In this document: one piece after another, positions 10,239-19,170 of the stretch
Layout of the letters: each line of letters starts with the position of its first letter
How positions within the stretch are numbered: position 1 is the stretch's first letter
Assembly: GCF_001580365.1 (NCBI RefSeq)
Contig: NZ_CP014480.1
Coordinates: forward strand, 1,117,008-1,181,007
DNA length: 64,000 nucleotides
Source of the DNA: Kocuria turfanensis
GTDB lineage: Bacteria; Actinomycetota; Actinomycetes; Actinomycetales; Micrococcaceae
Direction: 5' to 3'
Program-made: the position numbers and the translations under genes
Notes under the pieces: model-generated
Database searches by the model: none
Told to the model about the DNA's origin: nothing
The model's input: the letters and a program-made list of their open reading frames with translations, nothing else

Positions 10239-11822
10239 GTGACAACGGTCGCCGTGTACCTGGTCGTCGCCTTCGGCGCGGGCGCCCTGGCCGTCCTGCT
10301 CCGGCTGCCGCCCCTGGTGGGGTTCCTGGCCGCGGGCTTCGTGCTCAACGGCCTGGGCGTGGAGCGGCTGGAGGCCGTGGACGAGCTCGCCGACATCGGC
10401 GTGACCCTCATGCTGTTCGGGATCGGGCTCAAGCTGGACGCCCGGTTCCTGCTGCGCAAGGAGGTCTGGGGCACCGCCGGGATCCACATGGTGCTGAGCA
10501 CGGCGCTGGGCGCCGGCTTCCTGGGGCTGTTCATGCTGGCCGGCCTGGCCCTGCCCGACGCGGACCTGCCCACGCTCGCCCTGGTGGGCTTCGCGCTGTC
10601 CTTCTCCAGCACCGTGCTGGTGTTCAAGGTGCTCGAGGAGCGCAGCGAGACCACGTCCCTCTACGGGCGCGTGGCGATCGGCATCCTGATCATGCAGGAC
10701 CTCGCGGCGGTCGTGTTCATCACCGCCACGAGCGAGCACCCGCCGAGCCCCTGGGCCTTCGGGCTGGTGCTGCTGATCCCGGCCGCCTGGGTGTTCCGCC
10801 GGGTCTGGGACCGGATCGGGCACGGGGAGATGCAGGCGCTGTTCGGGGTGGTCATGGCCCTGGTGCCCGGCTACATCGCCTTCTCCGCGGTGGGGATCAA
10901 GGGGGACCTGGGGGCGCTGCTGGTGGGCATGCTCCTGGCCTCGCACGCGAACGCGAGCGAGCTCTCCCGGACCCTGTTCACCCTCAAGGACCTGCTGCTG
11001 GTGGCGTTCTTCGTCTCGATCGGGTTCAACGGCATGCCCGACTCCATGACGGTGCTCCTGGGGCTGCTGCTGCTGGTGCTCGTGCCGGTCCAGTCCCTGC
11101 TGTTCGTGCTGCTGCTGTGGCTGTTCGGGCTGCGCCGCCGGACGTCGCTCCGCGGCGGGCTGGCCCTGGCCAACCACTCCGAGTTCGCCCTGATCGTGGG
11201 GGCCATCGGGGTGTCCGCCGGGATGCTCACGGAGCGCTGGCTCGTGGTCCTCTCGGTGGCGGTCGCGGCCAGCTTCGTGGTCTCCGCGCTGGTCAACCGG
11301 CGCGGCTCTCCCCTCATCAGCACCCTGGCCCGGCGGCTGCCGGAGCACCCGGAGCACCGGCTGCACCCGGAGGACCGGCCCATCGACATCGGTCACGCCG
11401 ACGTGCTGGTGCTGGGCATGGGACGGGTGGGCCAGGCCGCCTACCAGGAGTTCTCCGGGGAGTACGGGTTCTCCGTGGTGGGCATCGAGAACGCCACGGA
11501 CCGGGTCGAGCGGCTGTGCGCCCAGGGCTTCGACGTCCAGGAGGCCGATGCGACCGACCAGGAGTTCTGGGAGCGGGTGATCGCGACCGGCCACGTGCGG
11601 ATCGCGGTGCTGGCGATGCCCTTCCACGGCTCCAACCTCGTGGCCCTGCGCCAGCTCACGGAGTCGGGGTTCACGGGGGCCGTGGCTGCCGTGGCGCAGT
11701 ACGACGACGAGGTGCAGGAGCTGCGCGGGCACGGGGTGCGCACAGTCTTCAACCTCTACAGCGGCGCCGGGATCGCCCTGGCCGCGGAGACCGTCGAGGC
11801 CCTCGGCCACCGGGCCGACTGA
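10239..11822 (+). CDS. CPA2-family K+(Na+)/H+ antiporter with RCK domain (KefB-like)
   Basis: 527 residues: an N-terminal Na_H_Exchanger domain of about 12 helices (residues 1-375; GFLAAGFVLNGLGVERL, FSSTVLVFKVLEE, LANHSEFALI) and a C-terminal TrkA-N/RCK nucleotide-binding domain beginning near residue 386 (VLVLGMGRVGQAAYQEF, a Rossmann glycine motif). Such proteins exchange potassium or sodium for protons at the cytoplasmic membrane under NAD(H) or osmotic control. Start GTG 10239 follows a GAGGGAG site; a TAGACT -10 box at 10193-10198 implies a leader of about 35-40 nt. Transcribed alone, divergent from the MFS gene. Confidence 0.88.
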   Translation: MTTVAVYLVVAFGAGALAVLLRLPPLVGFLAAGFVLNGLGVERLEAVDELADIGVTLMLFGIGLKLDARFLLRKEVWGTAGIHMVLSTALGAGFLGLFMLAGLALPDADLPTLALVGFALSFSSTVLVFKVLEERSETTSLYGRVAIGILIMQDLAAVVFITATSEHPPSPWAFGLVLLIPAAWVFRRVWDRIGHGEMQALFGVVMALVPGYIAFSAVGIKGDLGALLVGMLLASHANASELSRTLFTLKDLLLVAFFVSIGFNGMPDSMTVLLGLLLLVLVPVQSLLFVLLLWLFGLRRRTSLRGGLALANHSEFALIVGAIGVSAGMLTERWLVVLSVAVAASFVVSALVNRRGSPLISTLARRLPEHPEHRLHPEDRPIDIGHADVLVLGMGRVGQAAYQEFSGEYGFSVVGIENATDRVERLCAQGFDVQEADATDQEFWERVIATGHVRIAVLAMPFHGSNLVALRQLTESGFTGAVAAVAQYDDEVQELRGHGVRTVFNLYSGAGIALAAETVEALGHRAD

Positions 11823-12050
11823 CGGCCCGGACGCCCGGGTCCCGCGCCGACCGGACGTTTCCTTTTGCAACACGTTGTCTTCGACTCCCGAACCCAATGT
11901 GTGCCAGGTCACTGTTGTGGTACCTTCATAGCGTTCGCACAAATGTTCCTCGGCGGTAACCCCAGAGGTTTCCCGGGCTCCGAGTGCGGAAGTCGAAACC
12001 ATCGCATGGCCGGCCCGCACGCCGGCCGACCGGGAAATCGGAGACAGCCC
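11823..12050 (+). promoter_or_regulatory. Upstream region of the maltodextrin importer: candidate extended -10 and operator dyad
   Basis: 228 bp without a gene. An extended -10 candidate TGGTACCTT (TG at 11918-11919, TACCTT at 11921-11926) would give a leader of about 115 nt. Some 45 bp upstream lies a small dyad, GCAACACGTTGT (11867-11878), with CAAC/GTTG arms, similar in style to LacI-family sugar operators. The stretch is noticeably less GC-rich than the coding DNA around it. Both sites are guesses from pattern only. Confidence 0.35.
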
Positions 12051-13418
12051 ATGTCCACATCCCCCTCCACCCGACGCATCACCCTGGCGCTCGCCGCCAC
12101 GGCCGCGGCCGTGACGCTCACCGCCTGCGGCGGCGACAGCGGCTCCGAGGACGCCACCGCAGCCGGCGGCGACGTCGACTGCTCGGCCTTCGAGCAGTAC
12201 GGCGACCTCAGCGGCAAGAGCGTGAGCGTCTACACCTCGATCGTGGCGCCCGAGGACCAGTCCCACATCGACTCCTACGCCCCGTTCGAGGAGTGCACCG
12301 GCGCGGACATCGTCTACGAGGGCTCCCGCGAGTTCGAGGCGCAGCTGCTCGTGCGCCTGCAGTCCGGCAGCGCGCCGGACGTCGCGTTCGTCCCGCAGCC
12401 GGGCCTGATCCGGACCATCGCCGAGGACCACCCGGACGTCATCCAGGCTGTCGGCGAGGACGCCGCGGCCAACGTCGACGAGTACTACGACCCCTCCTGG
12501 AAGGAGTACGGCACGGTCGACGGCACCTTCTACGGCACCCCCCTCGGGGCGAACGCCAAGTCCTTCGTCTGGTACTCGCCCGCCATGTTCGAGGAGGCCG
12601 GCTACGAGGTGCCCAAGACCTGGGACGAGCTCATGGAGCTCTCGGACACGATCGCCGGGACCGGCGCCAAGCCGTGGTGCGCGGGCATCGAGTCCGGCGA
12701 CGCCACCGGCTGGCCGGCCACCGACTGGCTCGAGGACACCATGCTGCGCACCGCCGGGCCCGAGGCCTACGACCAGTGGGTCAACCACGAGATCCCCTTC
12801 GACGACCCGCAGGTCGTCGAGGCCCTCGACGCGGCCGGGGCGATCCTCAAGGACGACAAGATGGTCAACGGCGGCCTGGGCGACGTGCGCTCCATCGCCA
12901 CCACGGCCTTCGGCGACGCCGGCCTGCCGATCCTCGACGGGTCCTGCTGGATGCACCGCCAGGCGTCCTTCTACCAGGCCAACTGGCCGGAGGGCACCAA
13001 CGTGGCCGAGGACGGCGACGTCTTCGCGTTCTACCTGCCCGGCCAGTCCGAGGACGAGAAGCCGATCCTGGGCGGCGGCGAGTTCACCGTCGCCTTCGCC
13101 GACCGGCCCGAGGTCCAGGCCTTCCAGGCCTACCTGACCAGCCCGGAGTGGTCCAACGCCAAGGCCCAGGCCACCGAGTTCGGCTGGATCTCGGCCAACT
13201 CCGGTCTGGACCCGGAGAACCTGAAGTCCCCGATCGACAAGCTGGCCTACGAGCAGCTGACCGACGAGAACGCGGTGTTCCGCTTCGACGGCTCGGACCT
13301 CATGCCCGCGGCGGTCGGCGCCGGGTCCTTCTGGAACGGCATGACCGACTGGATCTCCCTCGGCGAGGACAGCGAGACCGTCCTGGCCGACATCGAGAAG
13401 AGCTGGCCGTCCGAGTGA
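12051..13418 (+). CDS. ABC transporter sugar-binding lipoprotein (alpha-glucoside/maltodextrin type)
   Basis: 455-residue extracellular solute-binding protein, cluster 1 family. A signal peptide ends in the lipobox L-T-A-C with lipidated C26 (ACGGDSGSED), tethering the protein to the outer face of the membrane. Mature features include SGSAPDVAFVPQPGLI, a YGTPLGANAKSFVWYSP hinge and a TWDEL motif, like AglE-type alpha-glucoside binding proteins. ATG 12051 follows a GGAGACAG site. It is followed by a 17-bp hairpin and the two permease genes; with the convergent secreted amylase this suggests binding of maltodextrins. Substrate is inferred. Confidence 0.88.
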   Translation: MSTSPSTRRITLALAATAAAVTLTACGGDSGSEDATAAGGDVDCSAFEQYGDLSGKSVSVYTSIVAPEDQSHIDSYAPFEECTGADIVYEGSREFEAQLLVRLQSGSAPDVAFVPQPGLIRTIAEDHPDVIQAVGEDAAANVDEYYDPSWKEYGTVDGTFYGTPLGANAKSFVWYSPAMFEEAGYEVPKTWDELMELSDTIAGTGAKPWCAGIESGDATGWPATDWLEDTMLRTAGPEAYDQWVNHEIPFDDPQVVEALDAAGAILKDDKMVNGGLGDVRSIATTAFGDAGLPILDGSCWMHRQASFYQANWPEGTNVAEDGDVFAFYLPGQSEDEKPILGGGEFTVAFADRPEVQAFQAYLTSPEWSNAKAQATEFGWISANSGLDPENLKSPIDKLAYEQLTDENAVFRFDGSDLMPAAVGAGSFWNGMTDWISLGEDSETVLADIEKSWPSE

Positions 13419-13441
13419 CCGCAGGCCGTCCGTGACGCACC

Positions 13442-13480
13442 GGCGGGCGGGCCGGGTCCCCGCGACCCGGCCCGCCCGCC
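13442..13480 (+). terminator. Strong intra-operon hairpin after the binding-protein gene
   Basis: Perfect 17-bp stem: left arm 13442-13458, right arm 13464-13480, 5-nt loop, all G/C-rich, with no T-run after it. It lies 23 bp past the binding-protein stop and 67 bp before the first permease start. This is a common way to leave the binding protein in excess over permeases, either as a partial terminator or as a 3' mRNA stabiliser. Confidence 0.75.
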
Positions 13481-13546
13481 GCGTGCCACCGGACGGACCC
13501 GCGGCGCCGACGACGGCCGCCGGAACCGAGCCCTGAGGAGCTCTTC

Positions 13547-14533
13547 GTGGACCTTTTGCTGAACGCCGACACGACGGCGGAGAAACTGCTCGTCATGTGC
13601 GTGGCGATCCTGCTGTTCGTCGGGGTCACGGCCGCCGTGCTGTGGCTCGTCGACCGCCCCTCCCTGCCCCGCTGGGTGCCCCTGGTGGGCTTCCTCGGCC
13701 CCGCCGTGGCCCTGCTGGTCTTCGGGCTGCTGTACCCGGCCGCCCGCACCGTGCTGGGCTCCTTCCAGGCCCGGGACCGGCAGACCTGGGTGGGGCTGGA
13801 CAACTACCGCACCATCCTGACCGAGGACGGGTTCCAGACCGTCCTGCTCAACACCGCCCTGTGGGTGCTGCTCGTGCCGACCGTGGCCACGGCCGTGGGG
13901 CTGGTGTACGCGGTGCTCGTGGACCGGACCCGGTTCGAGAAGCTCGCCAAGACCCTGATCTTCCTGCCCATGGCGATCTCGCTGGTGGGCGCGTCGATCA
14001 TCTGGAAGTTCGTCTACGAGTTCAAGCCGGACCAGCCCGGCGTCCGGCAGACGGGCCTGCTCAACCAGCTGCTGGTGTGGCTGGGCGCGCCGCCCCAGCA
14101 GTTCCTGCTGGACCCGCCCTGGAACACCTTCTTCCTGATCGCCGTGATGATCTGGATCCAGACCGGCTTCGCGATGACCGTGCTCTCGGCGGCCATCAAG
14201 GCCATCCCCGACGACATCATGGAGGCCGCGCGGCTCGACGGCGCCGGGGCCTGGCGCATGTTCGCCTCCGTCACCGTGCCCTCGATCCGCCCGGCGATCG
14301 TCGTGGTGATCACCACGATCGCGATGGGCACCCTGAAGGTCTTCGACATCGTCCGCACCATGACCGGCGGCAACTTCGGCACCTCGATCGTGGCCAACGA
14401 GTTCTACACGCAGAGCTTCCCGCTCGGGCAGCCGGGCATCGGCGCGGCGCTGGCCGTGGCGCTGTTCGTGCTGGTCGTCCCGATCGTGCTCTACAACATC
14501 CGGCAGATGAAGCTTTCCGAGGAGCAGCGATGA
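13547..14533 (+). CDS. ABC sugar permease 1 (MalF/AglF type)
   Basis: 328-residue inner-membrane permease of a carbohydrate ABC importer. An unusual extra N-terminal hydrophobic segment (residues 14-36) precedes the normal six-helix core. The EAA loop that contacts the ATPase reads EAARLDGAGAWRMFASVTVP near residue 225. GTG 13547 is used, with GAGGAG 9 nt upstream. Its stop overlaps the next permease start (ATGA), so the pair is translationally coupled. No ATP-binding subunit lies in the locus, so it probably shares an MsmK/MsiK-type ATPase encoded elsewhere. Confidence 0.9.
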   Translation: MDLLLNADTTAEKLLVMCVAILLFVGVTAAVLWLVDRPSLPRWVPLVGFLGPAVALLVFGLLYPAARTVLGSFQARDRQTWVGLDNYRTILTEDGFQTVLLNTALWVLLVPTVATAVGLVYAVLVDRTRFEKLAKTLIFLPMAISLVGASIIWKFVYEFKPDQPGVRQTGLLNQLLVWLGAPPQQFLLDPPWNTFFLIAVMIWIQTGFAMTVLSAAIKAIPDDIMEAARLDGAGAWRMFASVTVPSIRPAIVVVITTIAMGTLKVFDIVRTMTGGNFGTSIVANEFYTQSFPLGQPGIGAALAVALFVLVVPIVLYNIRQMKLSEEQR

Positions 14534-15507
14534 CCACCGCCGCCAACATCCCGCCCGCCTCGCCCGAGGACCTCGTCGAGGACGGCCGCCCGGAGCGCGG
14601 CGGCCCCGCCGGGACCACCGTGGTCCCGGGGCGGCGCCGCAGCCTCGGGGAGCGGGCCGCACGGGCGAGGACGAAGCTCAGCTCGCCGTGGGCCTCCCTC
14701 GCCGCGGTCGTCATCGCGGTGCTGTGGACCACCCCCACGCTGGGCCTGCTGATCACCTCCTTCCGCCCGGAGCTGGACATCCGCCGCTCCGGCTGGTGGA
14801 CGTTCTTCGCGGACCCCTCCGTGACCCTGGCCAACTACGAGGAGGTCATCACCGGGTCCGCGACCTCGAGCTTCGCGGCGTTCTTCGTCAACTCCGTGGT
14901 GATCACGGTGCCCGCGGTGGTCATCCCCATCACGCTGGCCCTGCTGGCCGCCTACGCGTTCGCGTGGATCGACTTCCGCGGCCGGTCCTGGCTGTTCGTG
15001 GCCGTCTTCGCCCTGCAGATCGTGCCGATCCAGATCACCCTGATCCCGCTGCTGACCCAGTACAACCAGTGGGGCCTGTCCGGGTCCTTCTGGGCGGTCT
15101 GGCTCTCGCACACGATCTTCGCCCTGCCGCTGGCGATCTTCCTGCTGCACAACTTCATGATGGACATCCCCCGCACCCTCATCGAGGCCGCGCGGATGGA
15201 CGGCGCCGGGCACGTGACCATCTTCTTCCGGGTGCTGCTGCCCCTGCTGGTCCCGGCGATCGCGTCCTTCGCGATCTTCCAGTTCCTGTGGGTGTGGAAC
15301 GACCTGCTCGTGGGCCTGACCTTCGGCTCCAACCTCAACGTGGCGCCCCTGACGGTGCGGCTCGGGGAGCTGGCCGGCACGCGCGGCTCGGAGTGGCACC
15401 TGCTCTCCGCCGGGGCCTTCGTGTCCATGGTCGTGCCGATGGTCGTGTTCCTGGCCCTGCAGCGCTACTTCGTCCGCGGGCTGCTGGCCGGTGGCGTGAA
15501 GGGCTGA
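14530..15507 (+). CDS. ABC sugar permease 2 (MalG/AglG type)
   Basis: 325-residue partner permease. After a hydrophilic N-terminal extension of about 45 residues come six predicted helices; the EAA motif reads EAARMDGAGHVTIFFRVLLP near residue 218 and the protein ends VRGLLAGGVKG, typical of MalG-like subunits. ATG 14530 overlaps the preceding stop by 4 bp. It is the last gene of the importer operon and is followed by a 16-bp terminator stem shared with the convergent amylase gene. Confidence 0.92.
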   Translation: MTTAANIPPASPEDLVEDGRPERGGPAGTTVVPGRRRSLGERAARARTKLSSPWASLAAVVIAVLWTTPTLGLLITSFRPELDIRRSGWWTFFADPSVTLANYEEVITGSATSSFAAFFVNSVVITVPAVVIPITLALLAAYAFAWIDFRGRSWLFVAVFALQIVPIQITLIPLLTQYNQWGLSGSFWAVWLSHTIFALPLAIFLLHNFMMDIPRTLIEAARMDGAGHVTIFFRVLLPLLVPAIASFAIFQFLWVWNDLLVGLTFGSNLNVAPLTVRLGELAGTRGSEWHLLSAGAFVSMVVPMVVFLALQRYFVRGLLAGGVKG

Positions 15508-15530
15508 GCGCCCGCCGGCCCCGGCGCACG

Positions 15531-15566
15531 GAGAGGCCCCCGGAACTCCGGTTCCGGGGGCCTCTC
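15531..15566. terminator. Bidirectional terminator between importer operon and amylase gene
   Basis: Perfect 16-bp stem (15531-15546 paired with 15551-15566) closed by a TCCG tetraloop. It sits 24 bp after the permease stop and 29 bp from the amylase stop on the opposite strand, so it can end transcripts from both sides. Confidence 0.85.
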
Positions 15567-15594
15567 TCTGCCCGGTGTCCGGGCGGGTGCGGTG

Positions 15595-18500
15595 CTACCG
15601 GGCGTCGGCGACGCCGGTGGCGGCCACGATCCGGCCCGTGCCGTCGGTGGCGGAGACCACGGCCTGGCCCGCCAGGATCTCCCCGGCCTGCCGGGCCGTG
15701 CGCCGGTCCACCTGCAGGGCGACCCCGCCGGCCAGCTCGGGGCGCTCGGCGACGACGCCGGCCGGCAGCTCCGCGACCGTCACCGGCACGCTGCGGCCGC
15801 CGGTGACGGTCTCGGCGTCGAGGGCCAGGGCGCCGTCCGGGCCCCAGGTGAGGGACCAGTCCAGCAGGGCCGGGTCCGTGCCGGCCGGGACCGTGCCCGC
15901 CGGGACCGCCAGCAGGTCCGCCCCGACCCACGCGGCCCGGTCCGTGCCCAGGTCGGGGCCGGCGGCGGGCTGCTCGGCCTCGCCCGTCCGGGTGCGGATC
16001 TCGTGGGTGCCGGCGTCGTACTCGATGGTGGACACCATCCCGTCCTCGGGGACCGATAGGCTCACCTCGGCGCCGTCCACGGCCCCGTCCTGCCCGTACG
16101 CCGCGCCGGCGCCGAGGCCCTCCACCACGCGGAACGTGTACTCCCCCGCCGGGATCAGGGTCGTGGACCACGCGTAGGTGCCGTCCCCGTCCGGGTCCTG
16201 CAGCCAGGGGCGCAGGCAGTCGGGGGTGCGGTCGGCGGCGCAGCCCAGCTCGTCCTGGAACGTGCCGGAGGCCGTGAGCAGGGGCCCGTCGGCGTCGGTG
16301 GCCGCCCAGTGCGTGGCCGGGTCGTAGTAGAACGTCACCGGCCCGCCCGGGGCGTCGTAGCCGATGTTGGCGCCGGCGAGCGCGCCGCCGGCGCCGTAGT
16401 TCTCGTCCCAGGCGCGGTCGATCGCGACCTTGTAGGAGTGTCCCCCGGCCGGGAGGTCGAAGGTGCCCTTCCAGATCCCGTCCTGGGGGTCGAGGCGCAG
16501 CTGCGCCTGATCGCAGGCGGGCGCCCAGTCGGCGGCGCAGCCCATCTCGGTGTTGTGCGTGCCGGGCACGGAGACCGTGTCCGGCTGCTGCACCTCGCCC
16601 ACCACCGGGCCCGTGGTCCCGCCGTCCGCGGGGGCGCCGCCCGCACCGGCCACGGCCCAGGCCGAGGAGGCGGAGAGGTTGCCGGAGGAGTCCTTCAGCA
16701 CGGCCCGGTACTCGAGCAGGGTCCCGTCGGCCACGTCCGCGGCGTCGGGGAAGACCCGGTAGGGGGCGTTGTCGTCCGTGCCCAGCGCCGTCCACTCCTG
16801 CGTCCCGGCCGGGCGCACGGCGAAGCTGACCTGGGCGAAGCCGCGGCCGGGGACGTCCGCCCGCAGCTCGGTCCGGCCGTCGGCCGCGAGGTCGGGGGCC
16901 TGCAGGCGCACCTGCGGGGCCTCCTGCTCGGGGGCGAGGGCCCGCCCGGCCCGGTACACGACGGTCGACAGCGGGGCGACCTCGACGTCGAGCCGGGCGT
17001 CCTTGCCGGACTTGCGCTTGTCCTTGCCGTCCGTCCCGTAGAGGGCGGTGAACTGGGTGTTGTCCGAGGACGTCGGAACGGTCACGGTCCGGGCCTGCTC
17101 GGAGTTGTTGGTGACCACCACGTACTCGCGCCGCTCGTCCGCGTCGATCCGGCTGAACGCGTAGACGCCGTCCCGGTCGGAGGAGTACCGGTGCAGCTGC
17201 GCGCCGTCGGCGAGCGCCGGGTGGGCCGCCCGCAGCGCGGAGAGCTCGGCGATCTGCTCGTAGAGCGGGTGGTCGGTGCCGTAGCGGTCGGCCGCGCCGG
17301 GCTCGGCCGCGATCATGGGCTCCTGCAGGTACTGCGGGACCTGGGTGGCGAACATGTCCTGGCGGGCCAGCTGGTCCCCGCCGGAGCCGATGAAGCCCTG
17401 CTCGTCGCCGTAGTAGACCACCGGCTGGCCCCGGGTCAGGAACATCAGCTCGTTGGACAGCTCCACGCGCCGCTGCAGCTGCTCGTCCCGGAAGCCGGCG
17501 TCGAACAGCAGCCAGGAGGCGCGGCCCATGTCGTGGTTGCCCGTGAACGTGGGCAGCTGGTAGGCGTTCGAGTCGGCGTCGGTGTAGTGGTCGTCGGCGG
17601 CGTAGAAGTCCCGCAGGGACGTGGTCGCGCCGCCCTTGGCGAACTCGAGGGAGCGGGCCTGGAAGCCGAAGTCGATCACGGCCTGGAGCCGGCCGTCCGT
17701 GGTGAAGGAGGACAGGTACGCCGGGTCGGCGTCGTAGACCTCGCCGAACATGAAGAAGTCCTCGTTGCCCGCCCGGGCCGCCTCGAGCACCCGGGGGCTG
17801 AACTCCTGCCAGAACTCGAGGTTGACGTGCTTGACGGTGTCGATGCGGAAGCCGTCGATGCCCATCTCCGCCCAGGCGGAGTAGATGTCCACCATCCCGT
17901 CGACCACCTCGCGGCGCTCGGTGAACAGGTCGTCCAGGCCGACGAAGTCGCCGTAGGTGACGGACTCCCCGGACCAGGTGGAGTCCCCGCGGTTGTGGTA
18001 GAGGTTCGGGTCGTTGAGCCACTCGGGGACCTTGACGCCGGCGTCCTCCGGGGAGCGGAAGGTCGGGGTGTAGGGGAACGACGTGGCGGGGTCGGTCGCG
18101 GGGAACTCCGGCGAGCCCGCGTAGCCGGCGTCGTCGAAGGGCTCGCCGGCGGCGTCGCGGTAGGGCTCCTCGGCTTTGGGAACGTAGTCGGTGGTGCCCT
18201 CGGCGTAGTCGATGACGTCCGCGGTGTGGTTGGTGATGATGTCGAAGTAGACCTTCATCCCGCGGGCGTGGGCGGCGTCGACGAGCTCCTGCATGTCCTC
18301 GTTGCTGCCCAGGTGCGGGTCGATCTGGGTGAAGTCGGTGATCCAGTAGCCGTGGTAGCCGGCGCTCTCCGCGCCCTCCTCCCCCTGCACCGGGCGGTTC
18401 TTGAAGGACGGGGTCAGCCAGATGGCGGTGGTGCCCAGGCCCTCGATGTAGTCCAGCTTCTCCTGGATGCCCTGCAGGTCGCCGCCGTGGTAGAACGCCT

Positions 18501-19068
18501 TGTCGGTGGGGTCGAAGCCGTGCTCGAGCCGGTCCCCCTCGAGCCCGCCGGTGTCGTTGGACGGGTCGCCGTTGGCGAAGCGGTCGGCCATCACGAAGTA
18601 GAACTGCTCGGAGGTGACCGGGGCGCGCAGGCTGTCGCCGGCCAGCGCCCGGTCCTGCTCGGTGACCTCCTCGCCGGCCACCGCGGCCGGGCGCACGGAG
18701 ACCGTGTCGGCGGCGTCGTCGAAGCTGAACACCACGGTGGCGGGGCCCTCGAGCACGAGCGGCAGGTTCTCGGCGGGATGGGACTCGTCCCACCCGCCGT
18801 CGAGGGCGACCTTGTACTCCCAGGTGCCGGCGGGGACCTCGAAGGTCCCCTCGTAGGTGTCCCCGCCGACGGGGGCGAGGACGGTCTCGGCGCAGGACGG
18901 CTGCCAGTCGGCGGAGCAGCCGAGCTCGTCCTGCAGGCTGCCGACGAGGGTCACGGCGGGGGGCGCGGCGGCGGCCGGTGCGGCGGCGAGGCCGACGGCG
19001 ACCGGGGCGGCGCCGACCGCGGTGGCGGACAGCAGACCGGCCAGGACGGTGGATGGACGACGTTTCAC
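15595..19068 (-). CDS. Secreted GH13 alpha-amylase/pullulanase-type enzyme with three X25-like modules
   Basis: 1157-residue extracellular glycoside hydrolase. A Sec signal peptide with an alanine-rich cleavage region ends near residue 35. An X25/SusE-like module (about 38-125) precedes the GH13 barrel (about 150-620), in which the catalytic residues are visible: nucleophile D410 (GFRIDTVKH), acid/base E443 (FGEVYD) and D513 (TGNHDMGR). A linker domain follows, then two further X25-like modules starting near residues 835 and 930, each with the GC(A/S)ADW/R...C cysteine pair. It starts at GTG 19068 behind GGAGAC. It likely cuts starch, glycogen or pullulan outside the cell for the convergent importer; exact bond specificity is not certain. 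Confidence 0.9.
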   Translation of the reverse strand: MKRRPSTVLAGLLSATAVGAAPVAVGLAAAPAAAAPPAVTLVGSLQDELGCSADWQPSCAETVLAPVGGDTYEGTFEVPAGTWEYKVALDGGWDESHPAENLPLVLEGPATVVFSFDDAADTVSVRPAAVAGEEVTEQDRALAGDSLRAPVTSEQFYFVMADRFANGDPSNDTGGLEGDRLEHGFDPTDKAFYHGGDLQGIQEKLDYIEGLGTTAIWLTPSFKNRPVQGEEGAESAGYHGYWITDFTQIDPHLGSNEDMQELVDAAHARGMKVYFDIITNHTADVIDYAEGTTDYVPKAEEPYRDAAGEPFDDAGYAGSPEFPATDPATSFPYTPTFRSPEDAGVKVPEWLNDPNLYHNRGDSTWSGESVTYGDFVGLDDLFTERREVVDGMVDIYSAWAEMGIDGFRIDTVKHVNLEFWQEFSPRVLEAARAGNEDFFMFGEVYDADPAYLSSFTTDGRLQAVIDFGFQARSLEFAKGGATTSLRDFYAADDHYTDADSNAYQLPTFTGNHDMGRASWLLFDAGFRDEQLQRRVELSNELMFLTRGQPVVYYGDEQGFIGSGGDQLARQDMFATQVPQYLQEPMIAAEPGAADRYGTDHPLYEQIAELSALRAAHPALADGAQLHRYSSDRDGVYAFSRIDADERREYVVVTNNSEQARTVTVPTSSDNTQFTALYGTDGKDKRKSGKDARLDVEVAPLSTVVYRAGRALAPEQEAPQVRLQAPDLAADGRTELRADVPGRGFAQVSFAVRPAGTQEWTALGTDDNAPYRVFPDAADVADGTLLEYRAVLKDSSGNLSASSAWAVAGAGGAPADGGTTGPVVGEVQQPDTVSVPGTHNTEMGCAADWAPACDQAQLRLDPQDGIWKGTFDLPAGGHSYKVAIDRAWDENYGAGGALAGANIGYDAPGGPVTFYYDPATHWAATDADGPLLTASGTFQDELGCAADRTPDCLRPWLQDPDGDGTYAWSTTLIPAGEYTFRVVEGLGAGAAYGQDGAVDGAEVSLSVPEDGMVSTIEYDAGTHEIRTRTGEAEQPAAGPDLGTDRAAWVGADLLAVPAGTVPAGTDPALLDWSLTWGPDGALALDAETVTGGRSVPVTVAELPAGVVAERPELAGGVALQVDRRTARQAGEILAGQAVVSATDGTGRIVAATGVADAR

Positions 19069-19170
19069 GGTGTCTCCAGGGGGGGTGATGGGATCGAGCA
19101 GGGGGTGCTCGGGGTACGAGCTGGAGTCTATCCCGTGAGCTGGGTCACAGCCGGGAGCGCGGCCGGGGGA

